From Curvibacter cyanobacteriorum (GTDB taxonomy: Bacteria > Pseudomonadota > Gammaproteobacteria > Burkholderiales > Burkholderiaceae_C), in NCBI RefSeq assembly GCF_028649475.1, contig NZ_JAQSIP010000002.1, positions 638,255 through 702,254 of the forward strand: 64,000 bases of DNA, given 5' to 3'. The notes beneath the pieces are model-generated. The model had not been told where the DNA came from, did no database searches, and was given only the letters and a program-made list of their open reading frames with translations. Every line of letters begins with the position of its first letter. Within the stretch, counting starts at the first letter, position 1. This document shows positions 41,218-49,934 of the stretch, piece by piece. The position numbers were made by a program, and so were the translations under genes.

Positions 41218-42147
41218 GTGAACAGTCTGCCCGACAACGAAGACCTGCGCGTCTTCACCGTGGTGGCCCGCAAGTCCAGCTTTGCCGCCGCGGCTGAAGA
41301 GCTGGGCAGCTCGCCCGCCTATGTCAGCAAGCGCATCCGCCTGCTGGAGCAGGTGCTGGGTGTGCGCCTGCTGCACCGCACCACCCGCCGCGTGGCCGTC
41401 ACCGAGGACGGCGAACGCGTGTTCCATTGGGCCCAGCGCGTGCTGGACGATGTGGACCACCTGATGCAGGAGGTGTCGGCCACGCGGCAAACCCCGCGCG
41501 GGTCGCTGCGCATCAGCAGCAGTTTTGGCTTTGGGCGCCAGGTGGTGGCGCCGCTGGTGTCGCAGCTGGTGGAGCGTTACCCCCGCCTGCAAGTGCGCTT
41601 TGAGGTGTTTGACCGCCTGGTCGACGTGGCCAGCGAGGGCTTTGACCTGGACGTGCGCGTGGGCGACGACATTGCCCCGCACCTGATCGCGCGCCGCCTG
41701 GCCGACAACCACCGCATCCTGTGCGCGGCGCCCAGCTACCTGCAGCGCCGGGGCACCCCGCGCAACCTGCCCGACCTGGCCCAGCACGACTGCCTGGTCA
41801 TCAAAGAGCGCGATCACCCCTTTGGCGTGTGGCGCCTGCACGCTGGTGCGCAAGAGGACACCGTCAAAGTCACCGGCCCGCTGTCGTCCAACCATGGCGA
41901 GATCGTGGTGCGCTGGGCGCTGGACGGGCGTGGCGTGCTGCTGCGGTCCATCTGGGACGTGGCGCCCTGGCTGCGCAGTGGCGAATTGGTGCAGGTGCTG
42001 CCCGATTGGCGTCAGGACGCCAACATCTGGGCGGTCTACCCCTCGCGCCTCAGCCACTCGGCCAAGGTGCGCGTGTGCGTGGAGTTCTTGCAGGCGCAGT
42101 TGGCGCAGCAGGCCGGTGTGGCGGCAGCGCTGCCGCCAGCGGGGTGA
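41218..42147 (+). CDS. LysR-family transcriptional regulator (DmlR-like)
   Basis: The protein has 309 residues starting at GTG. The HTH ('LRVFTVVARKSSFAAAAEEL', 'SPAYVSKRIRLLEQVLGVRL') is followed by a LysR substrate-binding domain ('FDLDVRVGDDIAPHLIARRL', 'SSNHGEIVVRWALDGRGVLL'). It is divergent from the FAD-linked oxidase gene with a 144-bp gap, so it probably controls that gene in response to its hydroxy acid. DmlR itself controls D-malate use. Confidence 0.94.
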   Translation: MNSLPDNEDLRVFTVVARKSSFAAAAEELGSSPAYVSKRIRLLEQVLGVRLLHRTTRRVAVTEDGERVFHWAQRVLDDVDHLMQEVSATRQTPRGSLRISSSFGFGRQVVAPLVSQLVERYPRLQVRFEVFDRLVDVASEGFDLDVRVGDDIAPHLIARRLADNHRILCAAPSYLQRRGTPRNLPDLAQHDCLVIKERDHPFGVWRLHAGAQEDTVKVTGPLSSNHGEIVVRWALDGRGVLLRSIWDVAPWLRSGELVQVLPDWRQDANIWAVYPSRLSHSAKVRVCVEFLQAQLAQQAGVAAALPPAG

Positions 42148-42376
42148 CGCGGCTTGGTCATGACGCCGGAGCCTGAGGTCAAGGGCCCGGTCAGCGCGTG
42201 CAACGCTCCCATGCACCCACCGCACAGACGTGGGCCCGCGTTGGCCGGTAATGTCGCACCTTGTTACACGTCAACCTTGAGCGCAGTCAATCCAGGGTCT
42301 CTTGGCGTGTTTAAGATGTTTGGGTGCCTTTCGGCCGACATGTGGCTTGGCCGGGGCCTGAAATCAGGAGAGAACC

Positions 42377-42691
42377 ATGTCCGCTAGCAACACCGAAGGC
42401 AGCCGTCCCGTGACCCACTCGGAGCTCGACAACCTGGTCGCCGACCTGCGCAGCCTCATCACCCGCAAGGAGCTTGACGCTGTCCCTGAGATCAAAGCCC
42501 TGCGCGAGCGCATGGACGCCGGCCTGGAGTCGGTACGCACCTCGGCCGTGCAGGCCGCGCAAGACGCCGCCCGCCAAGCCCGCGAAGCCGCTCGCGCCGC
42601 CAACAACTACGCCCACGACGAACCCTGGCGTGTCGCCGGGGCCGCACTGGCCTTGGGCGCCGTGCTGGGCTTCTTGCTGGGCCGCCGCTGA
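42377..42691 (+). CDS. DUF883 (ElaB/YqjD family) ribosome/membrane-associated protein
   Basis: The protein has 104 residues, starting after AGGAGAGAACC. An amphipathic helical region ('LDNLVADLRSLITRKELDAV', then an Ala/Arg-rich coil) is followed by one membrane segment and the family-typical 'GAVLGFLLGRR' end. YqjD in E. coli binds ribosomes at the inner membrane in stationary phase. It is the first of three genes arranged like yqjD-yqjE-yqjK. Confidence 0.92.
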   Translation: MSASNTEGSRPVTHSELDNLVADLRSLITRKELDAVPEIKALRERMDAGLESVRTSAVQAAQDAARQAREAARAANNYAHDEPWRVAGAALALGAVLGFLLGRR

Positions 42692-42749
42692 TGCCTGAGG
42701 CCGCGGGCCCCAGCCAGCGCCGCCTTGGCCAGCCCCGCTGGGGCCTGGC

Positions 42750-43145
42750 ATGAAGTGGTTGTCCTTTTTGGGCCTGGATGAACGCGTGCAGCGCGTGCGC
42801 CAGGGCGCGGCCGAGCTGGCGCAGGCCGCCGAAGACCGGGTCGAACTGCTGACCCTTGAATGGGCCGAAGAAAAGCAGCGCCTGCAGCGCATCGTGCTGC
42901 TGTCGGTGCTGGGGGCTGTGCTGACGTCGGTGGTGCTGATCGTGTTGTCGGCCGCCGTCATGGTGCAGTTTTGGGACACCCCTTGGCGCACCACGGTGGC
43001 CTGGGGGGTGGCGGGGGCCTGGCTGCTGTTGTGGCTGGCCATGGCCGTCGCCTTGTGGCAAGCCTTGCGTGCCGGGCACCAGGCCTTTGCCCTGACCCGG
43101 CGCGAGTTGAAGCGCGACTGGTTTGAACTGAAGGACGGGCTATGA
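42750..43145 (+). CDS. Phage-holin-family/YqjE-like membrane protein
   Basis: The protein has 131 residues. A cytosolic helix ('RVQRVRQGAAELAQAAEDRV') precedes two membrane segments ('IVLLSVLGAVLTSVVLIVLS' and 'GVAGAWLLLWLAMAVALWQA') and a basic C-terminus. The 'holin' name is by fold only; no lysis gene is nearby. It overlaps the next gene by 4 bp. Confidence 0.88.
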   Translation: MKWLSFLGLDERVQRVRQGAAELAQAAEDRVELLTLEWAEEKQRLQRIVLLSVLGAVLTSVVLIVLSAAVMVQFWDTPWRTTVAWGVAGAWLLLWLAMAVALWQALRAGHQAFALTRRELKRDWFELKDGL

Positions 43146-43675
43146 GCCAGCACCCAAGCGCCTCCCGGTCCCACACCGATGCCGGCCCCGGTGCCGACAC
43201 AGTCACCGCCAACGCCACCGACCGAGTGGCCAGCAGCGCCGCCGCCCGCCGGGCCCGCTGGGGCTACCGTGGTGACCTGGCTCCCGCACTCAGCCCCCAA
43301 GAACGCAAAGGCCAATTGCTGGAGCGCATCGAGCGCCAGCGCCTGATGCGCCAAACCCGCCGCATCCAGGCCGCCATTGCGGCCCTGCAAGCCGAGGCGG
43401 GTCAAGCGTCCGGCGACGCTGGCCGGGGCGGCGCGCAGCGCTCGGGCCTGTGGGCCGATTTGGCGGGCCTGGTGGGCCGGGGTGCCCAAGCAGGTGCCAC
43501 AGGTGCCTCAGGCACCAGCGGCGACGGGTTTCCGCGCAGCCAGTTGATGCGCAGCATCACCCAGCAGCCGCTGCTGGCCGCGGGGGTGTTGGGCGTGTTG
43601 TTGATGGTGGGCCCGCGCCGCCTGGCGCGTGTGGCCAGCTGGGTGCTGCCGCTGGTGCTGCGGCGCATGGGCTGA
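43142..43675 (+). CDS. YqjK-like hypothetical protein
   Basis: The protein has 177 residues. 'SPQERKGQLLERIERQRLMR' resembles the YqjK helical motif and is followed by an Ala/Gly-rich linker. A C-terminal hydrophobic stretch ('LLAAGVLGVLLMVGPRRLAR') is a probable membrane anchor. It is coupled to the YqjE-like gene by ATGA overlap and is probably part of the same small membrane complex. Confidence 0.8.
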   Translation: MSQHPSASRSHTDAGPGADTVTANATDRVASSAAARRARWGYRGDLAPALSPQERKGQLLERIERQRLMRQTRRIQAAIAALQAEAGQASGDAGRGGAQRSGLWADLAGLVGRGAQAGATGASGTSGDGFPRSQLMRSITQQPLLAAGVLGVLLMVGPRRLARVASWVLPLVLRRMG

Positions 43676-43720
43676 CGATCAAAAGAGCGCCCGCTGCGCC
43701 TCAGAGCGTGGGGGGCGGGT

Positions 43721-44482
43721 TCACATCTGCTGCTCGCGCAGGATCTTGGCGAGCATGTCCTTCCACAAACGCACCTGGCTTGAGCCCCCCTTGCGTGTCA
43801 GCCCATTGGGCAGCCACAGGTCGTCGTCGTTGAAGCTGTAAACCGGCTCCAGGTCAGGCCGCTGCGAAGCCGGGCGGATCACAGGGTTCAGGTTGTCCAA
43901 GATCAGCGGGTCGGCATCGGGCGTGGGGTAATAGGCCAGCACCATGTGCGCCTCGTTCAGTCGCAGCGCCCGCACATAGGTGATGCGCAGGCGCTCGATG
44001 GGCACCCCCAGCTCCTTCAGCGTCAGGTACTTGGCCACCGCGTAGTCCTCGCAGTCGCCCCCCAGGCTGCCCAGCAGCTCGACCGGCGTGGCCCAGTAGT
44101 CCTCCACGCCCCAGTGCTGGCGGTCGGTGCGGTAGGGCACCTGGTTGAAAAAGTCGTTGGACCGAGCCAGCTGCGCGGGCACCTCCAGCTTGCCCGCGTC
44201 CCGCGCCTGCAGCGAGTCGCGCACGATGCGCTGCCAGGTCAGCAGCCGCGCTGGCGCATCAGGGCCCCACTGGCGGTCGGCCCAGTTGAGCAGGTTGCGC
44301 GAGAAGTCAACCACCCCCGCCCGCGCCAAACCCACTGCCCCCACGGCCAGCAGCGCGGCCAGGCCGAAACCCCACAACGTGGCCCGCAAACCCCGGTGTG
44401 CCCATCGCTCGGCGCTTTGCCCGGCCGACTGGGGCGGGGCCACGCGGTAGCGCTTGAACAGGGGAGGGGAGGGGCGGTGCAT
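43721..44482 (-). CDS. Transglutaminase-like cysteine protease (BTLCP/LapG family)
   Basis: The first ATG (44482) gives 253 residues; a TTG at 44596 would add 38 residues of unusual composition. A membrane anchor or signal lies near 'LWGFGLAALLAVGAVGLARA'. The catalytic triad is visible: cysteine in 'GSLGGDCEDYAVAKYL', histidine in 'RLNEAHMVLAYYP', aspartate in 'LILDNLNPVI'. LapG cleaves large adhesins in the periplasm under c-di-GMP control through LapD. No LapD or adhesin gene is in the window. The position next to the exopolysaccharide locus fits a biofilm role. Confidence 0.88.
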   Translation of the reverse strand: MHRPSPPLFKRYRVAPPQSAGQSAERWAHRGLRATLWGFGLAALLAVGAVGLARAGVVDFSRNLLNWADRQWGPDAPARLLTWQRIVRDSLQARDAGKLEVPAQLARSNDFFNQVPYRTDRQHWGVEDYWATPVELLGSLGGDCEDYAVAKYLTLKELGVPIERLRITYVRALRLNEAHMVLAYYPTPDADPLILDNLNPVIRPASQRPDLEPVYSFNDDDLWLPNGLTRKGGSSQVRLWKDMLAKILREQQM

Positions 44483-45196
44483 GCCGGGGGTCAAACGAAG
44501 CGGAGCAACTGGTTGAGGCGGAAGAAAGAGAAACTGGCCGTCGGAAAATAATGGCTGGGTTGAGTTGGGATCGCTTGGCGAGTGAATTTGACTCAAGGTT
44601 TGTTTTGAATATTGATTTATGGTTTAAATCAAATAAACCGACTTCAAAATAGGCGTCCCATAATCAAGGTCAATACCACACAAGCCGCTGGCCGCATGAG
44701 GCGCCCAGCACCCCAGGCCAACCCACTTGCCTGCCTCAAGCCACAGTCCCGGCCTGCCTGGCACCGCGTCAAGGGCCTAACGGGTGCCCAAAAACACACA
44801 GATCAGCGCCCGCAGGCGGCCCCTGAGTGAGCAAATTGCTTCACCCGCGTTGCAATCGTAACTCAAAGCAAGTGACGGCCATCACGCTGGTCGCGGCTTG
44901 CCAACCGGCGGTCCTCAGGTGATTTCGGGATTGCTGAAATTGGCATGCAGCCAGAGTCCAATGCGCCGTCTTTGTCCAGTAGTGGCCCTTCATCTGGCTC
45001 GCTGAACGTGAACAACTTTGCAAAGGCTTCACGGGCTGTTGTGTGTGTGCCACGCTGCGCCGGGCTGGGCGCACGCTGGGCCGCCGTGGCCTGCCTTTGG
45101 TGGAGATGCTGCGGTGCACCAACCCTGCTCGGCGCACCAAGTTGGTGTTTTTGTGAAAAGTGGAAGTGCGCAGGCGGAAGCGTTCAGAGATTGCTT

Positions 45197-45234
45197 TTAA
45201 ATTGATTGAACTGATTTGTTTTGAATCAATTTAA
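45197..45234. repeat. 11-bp inverted repeat in the AT-rich leader
   Basis: TTAAATTGATT at 45197-45207 and AATCAATTTAA at 45224-45234 are exact complements separated by 16 bp. It could be a binding site for a dimer or a transcript hairpin. No poly-T follows. Confidence 0.5.
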
Positions 45235-45264
45235 TTTGATTTCAAGGGACCGACTTCAGGCCTA

Positions 45265-45282
45265 CTCACCCAATTGGGTGAG
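45265..45282. promoter_or_regulatory. Perfect 18-bp palindrome, candidate operator of the exopolysaccharide operon
   Basis: CTCACCCAATTGGGTGAG lies about 110 bp before the candidate promoter and 222 bp before the first coding triplet. The length and perfection suggest a dimeric transcription factor site; the factor is not identified. Confidence 0.5.
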
Positions 45283-45393
45283 CCCGTTGCACCGCCTCAG
45301 TGCCAGGGGCCTCATCCGTAGAATGGATGGTTGATTAATTTCCAGCGGGTCAGCGAGCGTTAGAGCCAGATTATTAGGGTAAACACGAAAAAT

Positions 45394-45422
45394 TTGACCT
45401 CGCGTGATAACATCAAGATACA
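45394..45422 (+). promoter_or_regulatory. Possible sigma-70 promoter of the exopolysaccharide operon
   Basis: A TTGACC -35-like hexamer is spaced 17 bp from GATACA. The -10 match is only moderate. It would give a leader of about 75 nt. Confidence 0.3.
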
Positions 45423-45503
45423 TCTGTCCGTACCAGATGGTTTCAGGCGAGGCGAGGCCGTAGCGCAGCCCCGGACACATCAACCAACCTTGGACGACCC
45501 AAC

Positions 45504-46874
45504 ATGAAAAAATTCCTCCTGCACCCCTTGGCCCTGGCGGCTGCCTCCCTGTCCATCGCAACCGTGGCCCAGGCCCAGCAAGCTGCTGCCACCGACGCTG
45601 CTGCCACCCCGGCTGCCACCACCAACACCGCCCCGGCCTCCAACGGTGGCACCCTGGGTGGCTTGTTCAATGCCCCGGGCACCACGGGCAGTGCCAGCCA
45701 GTTGTCTGCCACCCCCTCATATGAGCTGGCAGGCATTGGCCGCCGCGACAACACGCAAGAGCGCATCCTGACCGCCCCCACCAACGGCCTGCCCATCCGG
45801 TTTGAAAACGGCATTTACGTCTACACCTCGGCCACCGGTGGCCTGGGTCACAACAGCAACGTGTCGGGTGTGAACACCGGCGCCATCTCCAGCAACTTTT
45901 ACTCGCTGCAGCCTGAAGTGGTGGGCGAGCTGAAGAAGTCGGGCGACCGCTACACCCTGCGTTACGCCGGCAACTACACCAAGTACACCGGCAGCAGCGC
46001 CGACAACTTCAACCACCATTTCTTTGACCTGGCAGGCGACAACTACTTTGACAGCCGCACCCGCCTGGGCTGGGATCTGGGTTATGTCGACCAAACCGAC
46101 GCCCGTGGTTCGACCAGCGTCACCGCCAATACCCCCAACCGCTGGACCGCCCCCACCGCCCGCGCCGTGTTCACCTATGGTGCGCCTCAGGCCCAAGGCC
46201 GCGTTGAAGTGGAGGGCAATTACGTCCAGAAGCGTTACCAAAACAACCGCACCGTCACCACCAGCTTTGACACCAACCTGACCACGGTGGCCGGCCGCTT
46301 CTTCTACCGTGTCATGCCGCGCACATCGATGATTTTTGAAGTGCGCCAGACCAATGCGGACTACCAAACCGCCACGGCCAGCACCAACACCGACCGCCGC
46401 TATTACATCGGCGCTACATGGGACGCCACGGCCAAGACGTCGGGCACCTTCAAGCTGGGCCAGGCTGAGAAGAAGTTCAGCAACACCTCCATCCGAAACT
46501 CCGCGCTGTCGTGGGAAGGCTCGGTGCGCTGGTCTCCGCTGACTTACTCCACCTTCGACCTGATCACCAGCAAGGCACCTGCCGACGCCACTGGCGTGGG
46601 TAACTACCTGATGAACACCGCCACCAGCCTGCAGTGGAACCACCGCTGGGCCAGCAACCTGAGCAGCCGCGCGTCGCTGGGCACGGTCAAGACCGACTTC
46701 TCTGGCGCGGGCCGCACAGACACCACCAACAACGTGGGCATCGGCGCCTTCTATGAGTTTGGCCGCAACTGGCGTGCCGGTGCCGAGTACACCTACACCG
46801 ACCGTTCGTCCAACCAGAACACCTTCAACTTCAATCGCAACGTGACGTTCGTTTCGATTCAAGGCGCTTTGTAA
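45504..46874 (+). CDS. Outer-membrane beta-barrel exopolysaccharide protein (EpsL/VpsM-like)
   Basis: The protein has 456 residues: a signal peptide ('FLLHPLALAAASLSIATVAQ', then AQ), an Ala/Thr-rich stretch, then a repeating beta pattern ('PEVVGELKKSGDRYTLRYAG', 'NFNHHFFDLAGDNYFDSRTR', 'GRNWRAGAEYTYTDRSSNQN'). It resembles the BBP2_2-type barrels found at the head of many exopolysaccharide loci. It is probably the outer-membrane exit or an accessory barrel. It is the first gene of the operon. Confidence 0.85.
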   Translation: MKKFLLHPLALAAASLSIATVAQAQQAAATDAAATPAATTNTAPASNGGTLGGLFNAPGTTGSASQLSATPSYELAGIGRRDNTQERILTAPTNGLPIRFENGIYVYTSATGGLGHNSNVSGVNTGAISSNFYSLQPEVVGELKKSGDRYTLRYAGNYTKYTGSSADNFNHHFFDLAGDNYFDSRTRLGWDLGYVDQTDARGSTSVTANTPNRWTAPTARAVFTYGAPQAQGRVEVEGNYVQKRYQNNRTVTTSFDTNLTTVAGRFFYRVMPRTSMIFEVRQTNADYQTATASTNTDRRYYIGATWDATAKTSGTFKLGQAEKKFSNTSIRNSALSWEGSVRWSPLTYSTFDLITSKAPADATGVGNYLMNTATSLQWNHRWASNLSSRASLGTVKTDFSGAGRTDTTNNVGIGAFYEFGRNWRAGAEYTYTDRSSNQNTFNFNRNVTFVSIQGAL

Positions 46875-46897
46875 TTTAAACAGGGGTTTGCTGCGTG

Positions 46898-47533
46898 ATG
46901 ATGAGACAAGCTAAGGCAGGCTTTGCACCTGCCGTCAAAATCGGAGTAGTACTTGTTTGCGGTCTGCTGGCACTGGGTGTGCAGGCTCAATCTGGTGCGG
47001 CCCCAGCCCCAGCCGGGGGCGAGGCCTCTGGTTACCAGCTCACACCGCAGCAAATCCGTGTGTCCGCCTTGTCGTCTTACAAGCTGGCCGCGGGTGATGT
47101 GATCAGCATCCGCGTGCTGGGCGAGGACGAGTTCACCCGCGAGAAGATCCGCCTGACGGACGCGGGCACCATCAGCTTCCCGGCCATTGGTGAAATCAAG
47201 GTGTTTGGCCGCACGCTGGGCGACCTGGAGGCGATCATCGTCGCGGGCCTCAAGGGCCGTATCTTGGTCAACCCCAAGGTGTCGGTGCAGATCGACGAGT
47301 ACCGTCCGTTTTATGTCAATGGCATGGTCGATAAGCCCGGTGGCTACCCCTACCAACCAGGTCTGACGGTACGTAAGGCAGCATCGTTGGCCGGTGGCTT
47401 CAAAGAGCGCGCAGCCTTGAACAAAATCCACGTCATCCGTGAAGATGATCCGGCCCAGAAACCGCAAAAGGTTGATCTGAACTCTGTGATTGGCCCTGGC
47501 GACATATTGACGGTGGAAGAGAGCTTTTTCTAA
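46898..47533 (+). CDS. Polysaccharide export protein (Wza-like, short form)
   Basis: The ATG at 46898 gives 211 residues (GTG at 46895 and ATG at 46901 are alternatives), with a signal peptide ending 'LGVQAQ'. The poly-export domain has 'YKLAAGDVISIRVLGEDEFT' and 'DAGTISFPAIGEIKVFGRTL', followed by a SLBB-like block 'YRPFYVNGMVDKPGGYPYQP'. It lacks the extra C-terminal helix of full-length Wza (about 350 residues), so the neighbouring barrel may complete the outer-membrane pore. It has no lipobox cysteine. Confidence 0.92.
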   Translation: MMRQAKAGFAPAVKIGVVLVCGLLALGVQAQSGAAPAPAGGEASGYQLTPQQIRVSALSSYKLAAGDVISIRVLGEDEFTREKIRLTDAGTISFPAIGEIKVFGRTLGDLEAIIVAGLKGRILVNPKVSVQIDEYRPFYVNGMVDKPGGYPYQPGLTVRKAASLAGGFKERAALNKIHVIREDDPAQKPQKVDLNSVIGPGDILTVEESFF

Positions 47534-47586
47534 AAGTAATCAACCAGCAGCCCAGGCCAAACGCTAGCCGATTCCCTTTTTATTTA

Positions 47587-47606
47587 AGCACCCCTCGGGG
47601 TGCTTT
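47587..47606 (+). terminator. Terminator-like hairpin inside the exopolysaccharide operon
   Basis: AGCACCC and GGGTGCT with a 4-nt loop, followed by a short T stretch, lie in the 97-bp gap between the export protein and the kinase. It probably tunes expression by partial termination. Confidence 0.65.
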
Positions 47607-47630
47607 CTGATTGAATTAAGTCTGTCACAC

Positions 47631-49928
47631 ATGCAATTGACCGCCGCCCCCAACTCTGTTGAGCCAGCGCACAAGCACAAAACCATTTCGCTGCACGACC
47701 CCGAAGATCAGGCCAACAAGTTGGACCTGCTGGAGTACTGGCGCAGTGTCACCAAGCGCAAGTGGGCCATCTTAGGCTTTGGTTTGCTGGTGGCTCTTTT
47801 GGCGGGCGTGGTGGTGTTTGCCCTGACCCCTGTTTACAAGGCAACCACAACCGTCCTGATCGAGGCCAACAAAAACAAAGTGGTGTCGATTGAAGATGTC
47901 TATTCGGGTATCTCTCAGAACCGGGAGTACTTTCAGACCCAGGTAGAGATCATCAAGTCTCGCGAGGTTTCGATGCGCGCCATCGAGGCCGTGAAGCTGT
48001 GGGACTACCCTGAGTTTGACCCCCGCCTGAAGGAGAAAGGTAAGCTCCAAGAGCTGATGGAGTCGTTGGGGATCAGTGATCCAACCGAAGCCAAGGAATG
48101 GACAAACACCACTTTGGCGGCAGCGGTTTACACCAAGTTCTCCAAACAACTCAGCATTGAACCCGTTCGCTTGAGTCAGTTGGCCAAGATCAGCTTTGAG
48201 TCGACCAGTCCAGCCTTGTCTGCTTTGGTGGCCAACACTGTCGCCAACACTTACATCGAGAACGATCTTGATGCGCGCTACAAAATGACCAAGCAGGCCA
48301 GCGGTTGGCTGCAAGAGCGTTTGTCGTCGTTGAAGACTAAGCTGGATGATTCAGAGCGCAGCCTGCAAAACTACCGCGAGAAGGCTGGCATAGTCGACGT
48401 CAAAAACTCGGCTCAAAGTGGCGCCGGTAAGCAGATTGAAGAGGTGACTCAGCGTTTGGTGGAGACGCGCTTGCGTCGCGCAGAAGCTGAGAATGCCTAC
48501 AACCAGATCAAGTCGGTAGGCAAGAACGGCGACTTCAGCAGTTTGCCTGCGGTGGTGCGCAACGGTAACGTATCTGACGCACTTAAGTCTCAGGCTGATG
48601 CAGAGCGCAACATGTCTGAAGTGTCTCAGCGCTATGGCTTTGAGCACCCCAAGTACGTGGCGGCGGAGGCCCAACTGAAGAGCGCCCGTGAGAACGTCAA
48701 GCGCCAGGTGGACGCCGTGGTGGGCAGCGTCACACGTGAATATGAAGTTGCAGTCGGTACAGAGCGCGCTTTAGAAGGCACGTTGAATTCTGCGCGTGGT
48801 TCCATCCAGAACCTGAACCGCAAAGAATTTGAGTTGGGCGTGTTGGAGCGCGAGGTGGATTCCAACCGCCAGATCTATGACATGTTCATGAAGCGCGCCA
48901 AAGAGACCAATGTCTCTGGCGACTTGCAGAGCGCAGTGGCCCGCGTGGTCGACGCAGCCGTGGTCCCCATCAAGCCGGTGAAGCCCCAAAAGCTGCAAAT
49001 CATTGGCATTGCGTTTGTGTTGGGCTTGTTCATTGGTGTGTTGGTGTCTTTGCTGCTTGACCGCTTGGATAACACCATCAAAACGACCGACGACGTCGAA
49101 GCCAAGTTGAAGGCACCCTTGCTGACGACCTTGCCTTTGTTGGACAAGGCTGACACGGACCGTGCATCGAGCGCCCGCCTGTTCATCGACAACCCCAAGT
49201 CAATCTATTCGGAGGCCGTGCGTACCGCGCGCACTGGCGTCTTGCTGTCGGCCATTGATGTGCCTAACCGCATCTTGCTGGTGACTTCCAGCTTGCCAGG
49301 CGAAGGTAAAACCACCTTCTCCATCAACTTGGCTCTGGCCCATGCCCAAACCAAGCGCACGCTGCTGATCGATGCCGACATGCGGCGCCCAGCGGTGACC
49401 AAGGGTTTGGATCTGGCGCCCAGCGCCAAGGGCTTGTCGAACCTGGTGGCAGGCACCGCCGACTTGGATGACTGCTTGCAGGCCGTTGAGGGCACCACAT
49501 TGAGCGTCTTGGGCTCAGGCCCCATCCCGCCCAACCCGCTTGAGCTGATGCTGTCGCAGAAGTTCAAGGCCACACTGGACCAGCTGGCCACCATCTTTGA
49601 CGTCATCGTCATTGACTCGCCCCCGGTGGAACTGGTCAGCGACGCGCTGGTCATCAGCTCGCACGCGACTGGCGTCATCTACGTGGTCAAGGCTGCGGAC
49701 ACACCTTACCCGCTGGCACGCAAGGGCCTGCAGCGCATTCGCCGTGCAGAAGGCGAGGTCATGGGCGTGGTCTTGAACCGCTTTGACTTTGCCAAGGCAG
49801 AGCGCTACTACGGCGAGTACTCTGGCTATGGCAAGTACGGCTATGGCAAGTCGGGCTACCGTGGTGGCTATGGCGAGGTCTACGGCAGCGAGCCCGAAGG
49901 CCAAGCCAAGGCCGCCAAGAAGGCTTAA
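47631..49928 (+). CDS. Polysaccharide co-polymerase / tyrosine autokinase (Wzc-like)
   Basis: The protein has 765 residues. A Wzz domain is bounded by membrane segments near residues 44-65 ('WAILGFGLLVALLAGVVVFA') and about 458-480 ('IIGIAFVLGLFIGVLVSLLL'), with a long periplasmic coiled-coil region between. The BY-kinase domain has Walker A 'SSLPGEGKTT' with K560, A' 'LLIDADMRRPAV' and Walker B 'VIVIDSPPVE'. A C-terminal cluster of nine tyrosines ('RYYGEYSGYGKYGYGKSGY' onward) is the autophosphorylation tail. It controls chain length and export together with the phosphatase encoded next. Confidence 0.95.
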   Translation: MQLTAAPNSVEPAHKHKTISLHDPEDQANKLDLLEYWRSVTKRKWAILGFGLLVALLAGVVVFALTPVYKATTTVLIEANKNKVVSIEDVYSGISQNREYFQTQVEIIKSREVSMRAIEAVKLWDYPEFDPRLKEKGKLQELMESLGISDPTEAKEWTNTTLAAAVYTKFSKQLSIEPVRLSQLAKISFESTSPALSALVANTVANTYIENDLDARYKMTKQASGWLQERLSSLKTKLDDSERSLQNYREKAGIVDVKNSAQSGAGKQIEEVTQRLVETRLRRAEAENAYNQIKSVGKNGDFSSLPAVVRNGNVSDALKSQADAERNMSEVSQRYGFEHPKYVAAEAQLKSARENVKRQVDAVVGSVTREYEVAVGTERALEGTLNSARGSIQNLNRKEFELGVLEREVDSNRQIYDMFMKRAKETNVSGDLQSAVARVVDAAVVPIKPVKPQKLQIIGIAFVLGLFIGVLVSLLLDRLDNTIKTTDDVEAKLKAPLLTTLPLLDKADTDRASSARLFIDNPKSIYSEAVRTARTGVLLSAIDVPNRILLVTSSLPGEGKTTFSINLALAHAQTKRTLLIDADMRRPAVTKGLDLAPSAKGLSNLVAGTADLDDCLQAVEGTTLSVLGSGPIPPNPLELMLSQKFKATLDQLATIFDVIVIDSPPVELVSDALVISSHATGVIYVVKAADTPYPLARKGLQRIRRAEGEVMGVVLNRFDFAKAERYYGEYSGYGKYGYGKSGYRGGYGEVYGSEPEGQAKAAKKA

Positions 49929-49934
49929 ACACGC

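Larger units (their letters stand above)
44483..45503. other. Long regulatory gap before the exopolysaccharide operon
   Basis: About 1 kb without a convincing gene. It is partly AT-rich, unlike its surroundings (for instance 44603-44650 and 45190-45245). It contains an 11-bp inverted repeat at 45197-45234, a perfect 18-bp palindrome at 45265-45282 and a possible promoter at 45394-45422. Small frames here have poor composition. Confidence 0.6.

Noticed and set aside
42750..43145. Prophage remnant suggested by the 'holin' family name
   Set aside because: No other phage gene is near, and the gene sits in a yqjD/yqjE/yqjK-like chromosomal trio.
45020..45060. Possible sigma-54 promoter (TGGCAC on the minus strand)
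   Set aside because: The -12 part does not contain the required GC in the correct spacing.
44841..45140. Small minus-strand frame in the gap before the exopolysaccharide locus
   Set aside because: It has no ribosome-binding site and an Arg/Ser/Gln-rich composition, and it crosses an apparently regulatory region.
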